60,245 nt of DNA. Origin: Clostridia bacterium (GTDB lineage Bacteria > Bacillota > Clostridia > Christensenellales > Aristaeellaceae). The notes beneath the pieces were generated by a model. That model saw only the letters and a program-made list of their open reading frames with translations, was not told where the DNA came from and did no database searches. Below are positions 53,857 through 60,245 of this stretch, one piece after another. The first letter of the stretch is position 1. Every line of letters begins with the position of its first letter. A program made the translations under genes and the position numbers. The DNA lies in contig JAFXQO010000075.1 of NCBI GenBank assembly GCA_017527065.1, forward strand, positions 1 to 60,245, in the 5' to 3' direction.

Positions 53857-55038
53857 TTATCTCAGTCTGACATAGCTGCCGACATACAGCGCCGATTCAT
53901 ACTCCGTGCTGATGAGCACGCCTTCCGAATCGCTGGACAGCACGATCACGGGAATGAAAGTGCCGCCCGCGCCGTCGTAAACGTAGACGCCTGTTTGGCC
54001 GTTGTCGCGGTAGATCGCGTTTCTGGGCACCTTCAGGCCGCTCATTTCCGTGCTGACGGTGGCGTTGCCGCAGCGCTGGTTGAGCAGCGGCCCGAGGGGA
54101 TCGTCGATCTGCAAAAGCGTCATGACCGTGCTGCCCGATTTGACGCTGGACACCACCGACGCGTCGTAGACGACGTCCTCAAAGCCCTCCATCTGGAACC
54201 AGAAGCGCTGGTTGACGACCGGGTTGAAGCTGCCGTCCTCCGTGAGGATGTAGACGTACCACCGATCCGTGTGAACCAGGCGGTAGATGCTGGTCGTCAG
54301 GCGCGAGGTGTCCGTATTGACCTCTCTCCCCTGTATTATCGAGCGGAGGGCGTCGACGGTGATGTTGCCCGTATTGTCGATCGAGAGGAAGTTCTCATAG
54401 CCGTCCAGGTAGAAACTCACAACGCCCGCGGAAGCCGCCGTCTCGATGGAGCGCCAGGAGGCGATCTGCGATTCGCGCTTGCTCTCCGTCTCATAGAGTG
54501 TCGTGAGCTTCACGTCCTCGCGCTGGTTCTGGCTCAGATAGGTCTGCCTCGCCTCCATCGCCTGGGTCAGCTGGCTTTCCAGATTGAGCAGGTTGCCCGC
54601 AGAGCGCCGGTTGACGAGAGACTTGAGCTGAACCGCGAGGTATTGAACGTTCGATTCGAGGCGGTCAAGGCGCGTGTCGATGATCGTGCCCAGTATGGAG
54701 AGATGATACGCCCTGATCTCTGAGCGCACCTTTTCGAGCGCCTGAAGCTGGCTGGCCGAGTAGCCGGCCGAGTAGATATAGGCGATTTCATCGCCCGCGG
54801 AAACCATCGCGCCCTCCTGGGCCACGTAGCTGATCGTGCCGCCGCTCTCCATGGAGGCGACGTCCTCGTTGCGCATGATCACGGCCTGAACGCGGCGGGT
54901 ATCGCTGCTGGTGCCGTTCGTCACGATGGCGTATCGCGGCTCGCCGGGCCTGAAAAGGTTCATCACGGCGAACAGGACGACGCCCATGACCAGCATGAGC
55001 AGGATGAAAAACCGTCCTGTCGGCCTCCGCGTACCCAT
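53857..55038 (-). CDS. HlyD-like membrane fusion protein
   Basis: A 393-residue protein. N-terminal membrane helix (FFILLMLVMGVVLFAVMNLF), a lipoyl-type half-motif (VAQEGAMVSAGDEIAYIYSA), a coiled coil of about 110 residues (SQLQALEKVRSEIRAY...), and C-terminal beta-barrel strands. The start at 55038 has GGGGG 8 bases upstream. Such HlyD-like proteins often sit directly before sepF in Clostridia; no export partner is encoded here, so the role is unknown. Promoter at 55081-55109. Confidence 0.85.
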   Translation of the reverse strand: MGTRRPTGRFFILLMLVMGVVLFAVMNLFRPGEPRYAIVTNGTSSDTRRVQAVIMRNEDVASMESGGTISYVAQEGAMVSAGDEIAYIYSAGYSASQLQALEKVRSEIRAYHLSILGTIIDTRLDRLESNVQYLAVQLKSLVNRRSAGNLLNLESQLTQAMEARQTYLSQNQREDVKLTTLYETESKRESQIASWRSIETAASAGVVSFYLDGYENFLSIDNTGNITVDALRSIIQGREVNTDTSRLTTSIYRLVHTDRWYVYILTEDGSFNPVVNQRFWFQMEGFEDVVYDASVVSSVKSGSTVMTLLQIDDPLGPLLNQRCGNATVSTEMSGLKVPRNAIYRDNGQTGVYVYDGAGGTFIPVIVLSSDSEGVLISTEYESALYVGSYVRLR

Positions 55039-55069
55039 ATCAAACGCCCCCGAGCATAATCCAAACATT

Positions 55070-55085
55070 TTATACCTGACATTAT
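55070..55085 (-). repeat. 16-bp motif in the hlyD promoter, shared with nrdR
   Basis: TTATACCTGACATTAT, identical to 33634-33649 in the nrdR promoter. A relaxed copy (ACCTGACAACATTATATCGCTT) occurs at 58774-58795. Confidence 0.6.
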
Positions 55086-55109
55086 ATCGCTTCTCGCTGC
55101 CGATTGCAA
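55081..55109 (-). promoter_or_regulatory. Promoter of the hlyD-sepF-yggT-ylmH cluster
   Basis: On the minus strand TTGCAA (55104-55109) and TATAAT (55081-55086), 17-base spacer, 43 bases before the start. Confidence 0.7.
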
Positions 55110-55194
55110 GAGTTTTGGCCCGTCCGCGCATAGACTTAATAGTATCATCCCGCCCGGTTTTCTATCCGGACGGTGAAAATCCGGCGGGGCGCTG

Positions 55195-55223
55195 TTGACA
55201 CGACGCGGCGCTGGAAATATAAT
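55195..55223 (+). promoter_or_regulatory. Perfect consensus promoter of lgt
   Basis: TTGACA (55195-55200), 17 bases, TATAAT (55218-55223). The ATG is at 55246, so the 5' UTR is only about 16 bases. Confidence 0.85.
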
Positions 55224-55245
55224 GATGATCATGGAGGACGAGTTT

Positions 55246-56166
55246 ATGCCTGAAATCAGCCGGATCGCCTTTACTGTTCTTGGATTTCCCATCTATTGGT
55301 ACGGTCTTCTCATCGCCGTCGGGCTCGTGCTCGGCGTGCTGACTGCCTCGCTGCGCGAAAAAAAGCTGGGCCTGAAAAAAGACACGGCCCTTGATTTCCT
55401 GCTCTGGGCGCTGCCGGCGGCGCTGATCTGCGCCCGCGCGTATTACGTGGCGTTCACGTGGCCGCATTACGCCGGACATCCCCTTTCCGTTTTCAATTTC
55501 CGGGAAGGCGGCCTCGCCATCTACGGCGGCGTCATCGGCGGCATCCTGGCCGCGCTGGCGTATACCCGATGGAAGAAAATCCCCTTCGGGGCGCTGGCCG
55601 ACCTCTGCGCGCCGGCCCTCGCGCTGGGACAGGCCATCGGCCGCTGGGGCAACTTCTTCAATCAGGAAGCCTACGGCGTCGCCCAGTCGGATCCGGCGCT
55701 GCAGTTTTTTCCTTTGTCCGTGTTCATCGAGGCGGACGGTCTCTGGCACGCGGCCACATTCTTCTATGAATCGGCATGGTGCTTCGCCGTTTTCGCCGCG
55801 CTGCTGCTCTTTGAGAAGAAAGGCGCATTCAAACGCCGGGGAGACCTGTTCGCGGCGTACCTTTACCTGTACGCCGCCGAGCGCGTCGTGGTGGAGGGCC
55901 TCAGGATGGACAGCCTCATGCTGGGCGCGCTGCGCGTAAGCCAGCTTTTGAGCGCCGCGCTGATGCTGGGCGCGCTGGCTTATATCCTGCCGCGCGCGCG
56001 CCGGCGCGGCGACCGGGCGATCGCGCTGTTCTGCGCCGCCGCGCTGGCGGTGGGCGCGCTGGCCGCCTGCGTGCACCTGGCGCCGCTGCCTGTTCAGCTG
56101 GCGCTTGCCGCGCTTTCGGTGCTTTTCGGCGCGGCATTCTACCGAGCGGCGAATCCAGCCGCGTGA
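55246..56166 (+). CDS. lgt: Prolipoprotein diacylglyceryl transferase
   Basis: A 306-residue membrane enzyme that transfers diacylglycerol to the lipobox Cys of prolipoproteins, the step before LspA. About seven membrane helices; the signature GRWGNFFNQEAYG is present, with the FYESAWC and YAAERVVVEGLRMDSLM motifs. The start at 55246 follows GGAGGA. The C-terminus has two extra hydrophobic segments (after about residue 245) beyond the usual end. Confidence 0.95.
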   Translation: MPEISRIAFTVLGFPIYWYGLLIAVGLVLGVLTASLREKKLGLKKDTALDFLLWALPAALICARAYYVAFTWPHYAGHPLSVFNFREGGLAIYGGVIGGILAALAYTRWKKIPFGALADLCAPALALGQAIGRWGNFFNQEAYGVAQSDPALQFFPLSVFIEADGLWHAATFFYESAWCFAVFAALLLFEKKGAFKRRGDLFAAYLYLYAAERVVVEGLRMDSLMLGALRVSQLLSAALMLGALAYILPRARRRGDRAIALFCAAALAVGALAACVHLAPLPVQLALAALSVLFGAAFYRAANPAA

Positions 56167-56174
56167 CGACGCGC

Positions 56175-56205
56175 AAAAAAGAAGCCGTGCGCGGCACGGC
56201 TTCTT
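56175..56205 (-). terminator. Terminator of the CotF-like genes
   Basis: On the minus strand a 12-bp stem GAAGCCGTGC-type with a 3-base loop is followed by an A/U-run (A175-A180 on the plus strand). Confidence 0.8.
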
Positions 56206-56226
56206 GAGAAGGGCGTTGGAAGACAA

Positions 56227-56520
56227 TCAGCCCATCGTCTGGCGGAGCTGATTGAACTTGTCGCGCGCGGCGGTGACGTCCGCCACGGGCGCGTCCTTGG
56301 TGGGATACCAGCCGAGCTGGCTCATCTTGTCGAAGATGTCATACTGGTTCTGCGCGCAGTCGGTGAAGTTCTGCGTGAGCACCTGCCGCAGCTGCGGGCA
56401 GGCGGCCTCGGGAATAAACGTTCCGTAATTGCTGAGCAGCGACTTTTCCTCGGACAGCATGTCCTGGATCATGTCCTGCTCGCTGAGCACCTGGGGGCAG
56501 TTATTGCCGTTCATGCGCAT
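56227..56520 (-). CDS. CotF-like spore coat protein
   Basis: A 97-residue helical protein resembling the CotF family (LSEQDMIQDMLSEEKSLLSNYGTFI; QNQYDIFDKMSQLGWYPTKDAP). CotF-like proteins form part of the coat or a spore-associated ferritin-like layer. Tandem with a shorter relative 15 bases upstream; both end at the terminator at 56175-56205. Confidence 0.85.
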   Translation of the reverse strand: MRMNGNNCPQVLSEQDMIQDMLSEEKSLLSNYGTFIPEAACPQLRQVLTQNFTDCAQNQYDIFDKMSQLGWYPTKDAPVADVTAARDKFNQLRQTMG

Positions 56521-56535
56521 GCTTCATTCCTCCTC

Positions 56536-56742
56536 TCAGGCATGGCTGTTGAGATAGTCGAACAGCCGGTCGAAGCGCTCGCGATGGTGCTGCGCCACCG
56601 TGTTCGCCAGGTTTTTGAGATCCGGATTGGAAAAGCTGAGCGCGTATTCCTGCGCCTTCCTGCAGGCCAGAAACTCATGCTGCAGCTGATCCTCGATGAT
56701 GGTCAGAGACTTGGTCTGGATCGCCGTGGAACCATTCGCCAT
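56536..56742 (-). CDS. Short CotF-like spore coat protein
   Basis: A 68-residue, two-helix protein (LTIIEDQLQHEFLACRKAQEYAL; LANTVAQHHRERFDRLFDYL) with a ferritin-like look, paired with the CotF-like gene. GGGAGG lies close before the ATG. First gene of the pair. Function beyond coat association is not known. Confidence 0.8.
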   Translation of the reverse strand: MANGSTAIQTKSLTIIEDQLQHEFLACRKAQEYALSFSNPDLKNLANTVAQHHRERFDRLFDYLNSHA

Positions 56743-56821
56743 ATGATGCTTACCTCCCCGCGTTTTTCGGTTGGATTTCTGGATCCGGCCTTATTATGTT
56801 CCGAAAAGGAGCGGTCTCTGC

Positions 56822-57463
56822 ATGGGAATGATTACCACGATCGAACTGACGAAGCGGCGCGCTGTGATCTATGTGGACGGCGTGGTGTTTTTGCGCGTCA
56901 GGCGAAAGGAATACGACGAGCTGCCGCTGAAGGAGGGCGACGAGCTGGACGAACAGGATTACGTGAACCGCCTCTGCGCAAAGCAGTCGAAGGAGGCCTA
57001 CGAAGCGGCGCTGGACATGCTCGCCGACCGCGACATGACGGGCGCCGCCCTGGAGAACGCCCTCGCGCGCAGGGGCTACCTCGCCCCGGTCGCCGGGGCC
57101 GTGCGCCAGCGGCTGACCGAAAACCGGCTGATCGACGACAGGCGCTTCGCCGAGCGGTTCGTGGAGCTGAGGCGGGACGGGGCTGTGGGGCGCTTCGCCC
57201 TCAAGCGCAGGCTGCGCGCCAAGGGCGTCGACGAAGAGACCGCCGGCGAGGCGCTTGAGCAGCTGGACGACGAGAGCCAGCTCGAGGCCGCGACCGATCT
57301 CGCCCGCCGCCTGGCCGCGCGCTACCGGGGCCTTGAGCCTTACGCGGCGCGCGGCAAGCTCAGCCAGGCCCTGGCGCGGCGGGGCTATGCCTGGGACATT
57401 GTGCGCGAGGCCGTAGCGCGCGCCGGGCTGGAGGATGACGGCGATTTTGACGATCTGCCGTGA
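56822..57463 (+). CDS. recX: Regulatory protein RecX
   Basis: A 213-residue RecX-type protein built of three-helix repeats (YEAALDMLADRDMTGAALENALARRGYL; LIDDRRFAERFVELRRDG; GKLSQALARRGYAWDIV). RecX limits RecA filament activity. The start at 56822 follows AAAGGAG. No recA in the window. Confidence 0.85.
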   Translation: MGMITTIELTKRRAVIYVDGVVFLRVRRKEYDELPLKEGDELDEQDYVNRLCAKQSKEAYEAALDMLADRDMTGAALENALARRGYLAPVAGAVRQRLTENRLIDDRRFAERFVELRRDGAVGRFALKRRLRAKGVDEETAGEALEQLDDESQLEAATDLARRLAARYRGLEPYAARGKLSQALARRGYAWDIVREAVARAGLEDDGDFDDLP

Positions 57464-57529
57464 CGCAGATGAGAAAATGATTAAATAACGCCAAACGCGC
57501 GGCACGATCTATCTTTTTTCCAGGTCTTA

Positions 57530-57538
57530 TGCTATAAT
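57530..57538 (+). promoter_or_regulatory. Extended -10 promoter of the glycosyltransferase gene
   Basis: TATAAT (57533-57538) preceded by TGC; the -35 is weak. It lies 58 bases before the ATG. Confidence 0.6.
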
Positions 57539-57596
57539 GGATTTGCGTGCGGGCTTCTCGCGCGCTATAACGCCGGTTGAAAGGAGATTATTCTCC

Positions 57597-58742
57597 ATGA
57601 AAATACTGATCCTTTCCTGCAACACGGGCGGCGGACACAACACCGCCGCCAGGGCCATGAAGGAAGAAATCGAGCGCCAGGGCCACGAGGCGATCGTATT
57701 GGATTATCTGGCGCTGGCTAATCAGATAACGAGCAACCTCATCAGCAGTTCCTATATCAACATGGCCCGTTACTCGCCGCATTTTTTCGGCATGATCTAC
57801 CGCACGAGCATGGCGATCAGCACAAACCGCCATCTCTCCCCTGTCTATTACGCGAACATTCCCATCGCCAAGCGACTGGCGGCTTACCTCGAGGAAAATC
57901 CCGTGGACGGCATCGTCATGACGCACCTGTTCGCCATGGAGGGCCTCAGCTATCTCAGGCGGCGCGGCGACGCGCTGCCCGTCAACGTCGCCATCGCCAC
58001 CGACTACACCTGTCAGCCCTTCTGGGAAGACCTGGACTGCGACTATTACGTCCTGCCGCATGAGGATCTGATCGACGAATACGCCTCCCGCGGCCTGCCG
58101 CCCGACAGGCTGCGCGCCTACGGCATTCCCGTGAGCAGCCAGTTCAGCCGCGAGGAAAATCGCGGCGACGCGCGCCGCCGTCTGAATCTCCCTGAAGAGG
58201 AACCGCTGTTCCTCGTCATGGGCGGCAGCATGGGCTCTGGTCACATCCTAACCTTCACCGAGCGCCTGCTTGCCGAGGTCAGGAACGGCACCATCGCCGT
58301 CATCTGCGGCAGCAACCAGAAGCTGCTCTCCGCCATGGAGGAGCGCTTCAGCAGGGAGCCGCGCGTCCGCCTGATCGGCTTTACCAACGAGGTAGCGGAT
58401 TACATGTCCGCCTGCGACGTGCTCTATACCAAGCCCGGCGGCCTGACCTCCACCGAAGCGCTGGTGCGGAATGTGCCGCTCATTCACACGGCTCCCATTC
58501 CCGGCTGCGAGACGGCCAACAGCCGCTTTTTCGCCGAGCACGGCATCTCCTTCTCCGCCCATACCATCGAAGAGCAGATCCGCTATGGCTGCGACCTGGC
58601 GCAGAACGCCGTCATTCAGCGCGAAATGATGCGCCGCCAGTCGAAAAACGCGCGTCCCGACGCCGCCCGGAAAATCCTCGCCCTCATCGAGGAAAAGGCG
58701 CAGGCGCGCCGCCCCGGGAAGACCGATCCTCCGAAGGAGTAA
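57597..58742 (+). CDS. MGDG-synthase/UgtP-like diacylglycerol glycosyltransferase
   Basis: A 381-residue GT28-type enzyme. N-terminal MGDG-synthase domain (CNTGGGHNTAARAMKEEI; SSYINMARYSPHFFGMIYR), C-terminal UDP-sugar domain (LVMGGSMGSGHI; KPGGLTSTEALVRNVPLI). It would add glucose or galactose to diacylglycerol to make membrane glycolipid, possibly a lipoteichoic acid anchor. AAAGGAG precedes the ATG. The enzyme type is secure, the exact sugar is not. Confidence 0.92.
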   Translation: MKILILSCNTGGGHNTAARAMKEEIERQGHEAIVLDYLALANQITSNLISSSYINMARYSPHFFGMIYRTSMAISTNRHLSPVYYANIPIAKRLAAYLEENPVDGIVMTHLFAMEGLSYLRRRGDALPVNVAIATDYTCQPFWEDLDCDYYVLPHEDLIDEYASRGLPPDRLRAYGIPVSSQFSREENRGDARRRLNLPEEEPLFLVMGGSMGSGHILTFTERLLAEVRNGTIAVICGSNQKLLSAMEERFSREPRVRLIGFTNEVADYMSACDVLYTKPGGLTSTEALVRNVPLIHTAPIPGCETANSRFFAEHGISFSAHTIEEQIRYGCDLAQNAVIQREMMRRQSKNARPDAARKILALIEEKAQARRPGKTDPPKE

Positions 58743-58944
58743 CAGGATTAGTTAATGCCCTTAGCTGGCGCGGACCTGACAACATTATATCGCTTGGCCC
58801 TGCTGTCAAGGCCGGGTCGTGTTTTCCAGCATCCGTATAGTCGGAAAATCTCCATTCCCTACCTTGACAGCTCTCCCTTCGTCCATTCTGTTACCTGTGT
58901 TTGACGCCTGCACAAGGGGCGGGTGTTAATATTTTAGGCGCATA
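58743..58944. other. Intergenic stretch after the glycosyltransferase gene
   Basis: No open frame with a ribosome site. It contains the relaxed third copy of the nrdR/hlyD promoter motif on the minus strand (TTGACA and TATAAT but only 14 bases apart), and no recognisable terminator hairpin with a T-run. Confidence 0.4.
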
Positions 58945-58973
58945 TTGACCATTTGGAAAGAATGGTATATAAT
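58945..58973 (+). promoter_or_regulatory. Promoter of tRNA-Lys
   Basis: TTGACC (58945-58950), 17-base spacer, TATAAT (58968-58973), 18 bases before the mature tRNA. Confidence 0.85.
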
Positions 58974-58991
58974 AAGCAACGATGCGCACGT

Positions 58992-59067
58992 GATCCATTA
59001 GCTCAGTCGGTAGAGCACCTGACTTTTAATCAGGGTGTCCCGGGTTCGAGTCCCGGATGGGTCACCA
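58992..59067 (+). tRNA. tRNA-Lys (anticodon UUU)
   Basis: A 76-base cloverleaf with encoded CCA. Acceptor GATCCAT pairs with ATGGGTC (one G-U), D-arm GCTCAGTCGGTAGAGC, anticodon arm CCTGACTTTTAATCAGG with UUU, and T-arm CCGGGTTCGAGTCCCGG. Followed by a terminator. Confidence 0.97.
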
Positions 59068-59070
59068 AAT

Positions 59071-59101
59071 GCCCGAAGCCATTGCGGTTTCGGGCGTTTT
59101 T
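59071..59101 (+). terminator. Terminator of tRNA-Lys
   Basis: A 7-bp stem GCCCGAA/TTCGGGC followed by GTTTTT, starting 4 bases after the tRNA. Confidence 0.85.
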
Positions 59102-59251
59102 GTATGCAGAAGCACCTGATTGAAAGCATCAGATTTTGCGGCAGATTTCGGGAGGGAAATCGAATGCCGCAAATCAGAATGAAGCCCATAGACGGAATCG
59201 GGCGGAAGAAGGTATCTGATGCCGCTGAATTCCTTCCCTCAGAACGCTCGC

Positions 59252-59513
59252 AGACCTTGACTTTCCTTAAGTTGATGACATTGCCAGGCACGGGGATCAC
59301 ATAATCATACGCCGGCGTCTCCGCGGTAAAACTTATCTCCACAGTCGCCCGATCCAGCGCCCAGCAAGTGCTCGGATAGATGTAGTTGCCATCCTGACAC
59401 TCGAAGTAATACATCTTCCCGCTCTGCAGCCCCTCGATCAGCGCCGTTCCGTCGGGATTCGTGCTCGCGCTGCCCGCTAAGGCGCCACCGGGCTTCCGGC
59501 GACAGGTGAGTCG
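59252..59513 (-). pseudogene. Decayed C-terminal surface-protein domain beyond the LRR stop
   Basis: In the same minus frame as the LRR protein, after TGA 59514-59516, an open stretch encodes a beta-rich, signature-like segment (STNPDGTALIEGLQSGKMYYF, TVEISFTAETPAYDYVIPVPG). It runs into non-coding sequence and the antisense of tRNA-Lys. It is likely the remains of a domain that once followed the repeats. Confidence 0.55.
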
Positions 59514-60245
59514 TCAAAAAACCACAGGGATAAAAGTATAGCCATAATCGTTCGCGTATGTTTCCGCATACGACCCTGCCACACCATAGACGCTCGTGAG
59601 GCCGGTGCAGCCATAGAAAGCGTATTTGCTGATGCTTGTCACGCTGCCCGGGATGTTGACGCTCGTGAGGCCGGTGCAGCCTTCGAAAGCGTATTTGCTG
59701 ATGCTGGTCACGCCGGCCGGGATGACGACGCTCGTGAGGCCGGTGCAGCGATAGAAAGTCATGCTGCCGATGCTGGTCACGCTGTCCGGGATGGTGACAC
59801 TCGTGAGGCCGGTGCAGTCACGGAAAGCCTCGTCGCCGATGCTTGTCACGCTGTCCGGGATGGTGACGCTCGTGAGGCCGGTGCAGCCATAGAAAGCGCC
59901 GCTGCCGATGCTAGTCACGCCATCCGGAATGGTGATGCTCGGGAGACCGGTGCAGTTACCGAAAGCGCCGAGGCCGATGCTTGTCACGCTGTCCGGGATG
60001 GTGATGCTCGGGAGACCGGTGCAGCCATAGAAAGCTTTGCTGTCGATGCTTGTCACGCCATACGGGATGACGATGCTCGTGAGGCTGGAGCAGCGATAGA
60101 AAGCATAGCTGCCGATGCTTGTCACGCCTTCGTTCATGATTACTTGCCTGATGTCTGCACCCCAAGGAGCAGAAGGAATATATTTGCCATTGTAATATTG
60201 CGCTGTATAGTTATTCATGCTCCCTGTTCCACTGATCGTGAGCAC
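59514..60245 (-). CDS. BspA-type leucine-rich-repeat surface protein, 5' part outside window
   Basis: 243 residues are visible. The N-terminus lies beyond 60245. Nine or so copies of the 23-residue LRR_5/BspA repeat (TSIGSxAFYGCTGLTSVTIPDSV type), each about 69 bp, end in YAETYANDYGYTFIPVVF. Such proteins are usually secreted adhesins. The signal peptide is not in view. Confidence 0.9.
   Translation of the reverse strand: MLTISGTGSMNNYTAQYYNGKYIPSAPWGADIRQVIMNEGVTSIGSYAFYRCSSLTSIVIPYGVTSIDSKAFYGCTGLPSITIPDSVTSIGLGAFGNCTGLPSITIPDGVTSIGSGAFYGCTGLTSVTIPDSVTSIGDEAFRDCTGLTSVTIPDSVTSIGSMTFYRCTGLTSVVIPAGVTSISKYAFEGCTGLTSVNIPGSVTSISKYAFYGCTGLTSVYGVAGSYAETYANDYGYTFIPVVF

Noticed and set aside
58776-58809. 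Antisense promoter facing the glycosyltransferase gene
   Set aside because: TTGACA and TATAAT are only 14 bases apart, too short for good sigma-A recognition, and no transcript target is evident.
59514-60245. Possible DNA satellite or CRISPR-like array from the 69-bp periodicity
   Set aside because: The units keep one frame and encode LRR repeats without spacers.

Overview
The window is a 60-kb stretch of a high-GC Bacillota chromosome from a spore-forming Clostridia-type lineage. The evidence is a SigG sporulation sigma factor, YlmC/YmxH, the spore-coat genes cotJA-cotJB-cotJC, two CotF-like coat proteins, a SpoIID-domain protein, NrdR and a sepF-yggT-ylmH-divIVA division cluster. Most genes have strong Shine-Dalgarno sites, vegetative TTGACA/TATAAT promoters and hairpin/U-tract terminators. 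Organism-level placement beyond this is not possible from the sequence alone.

Layout. 0-12 kb: a minus-strand operon (MATE pump, esterase, Bcp peroxiredoxin); a minus-strand Gfo/Idh oxidoreductase, sugar isomerase and membrane pyrophosphatase set; then a plus-strand sugar operon (GH31 glucosidase, UroD-like protein, D-2-hydroxyacid dehydrogenase). 12-29 kb: a DUF2207 membrane protein, a metallophosphoesterase, a DEAD-box helicase, two tandem MATE genes, a creatininase/M42 peptidase/HelD operon, and a GH20 hexosaminidase plus MATE operon convergent with nagB. 29-34 kb: a ferredoxin-type aldo/keto reductase, a PhoR/PhoP-like two-component system, nrdR, ylmC/ymxH and the 3' part of sigG. 34.5-47 kb: a large serine recombinase whose stop codon is 23 bases from the broken end of sigG, a secreted CHAP-domain repeat protein with a perfect consensus promoter, a PHP protein, a secreted PIG-L deacetylase, a methyltransferase, and a modular SpoIID protein interrupted by an in-frame amber codon. 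47-58.7 kb: the cotJ operon, a PurF homologue without the N-terminal cysteine, rluD, lspA, divIVA, ylmH, yggT, sepF, an HlyD-like protein, lgt, coat genes, recX and a glycolipid glycosyltransferase. 59-60 kb: tRNA-Lys(UUU), a decayed surface-protein tail and the C-terminal part of a BspA-type leucine-rich-repeat protein that runs off the window.

The most notable observation is at 34.5 kb. sigG starts at the PMIIGE motif, so region 2 is missing, and the sequence immediately upstream is a complete serine recombinase gene coupled to a 42-codon ORF. This resembles the skin element/SpoIVCA split of sigK, but in a forespore sigma gene. The missing 5' half is not in the 25.7 kb to the right. It may be a developmentally excised element, a decayed gene or a rearrangement; the window cannot decide which.
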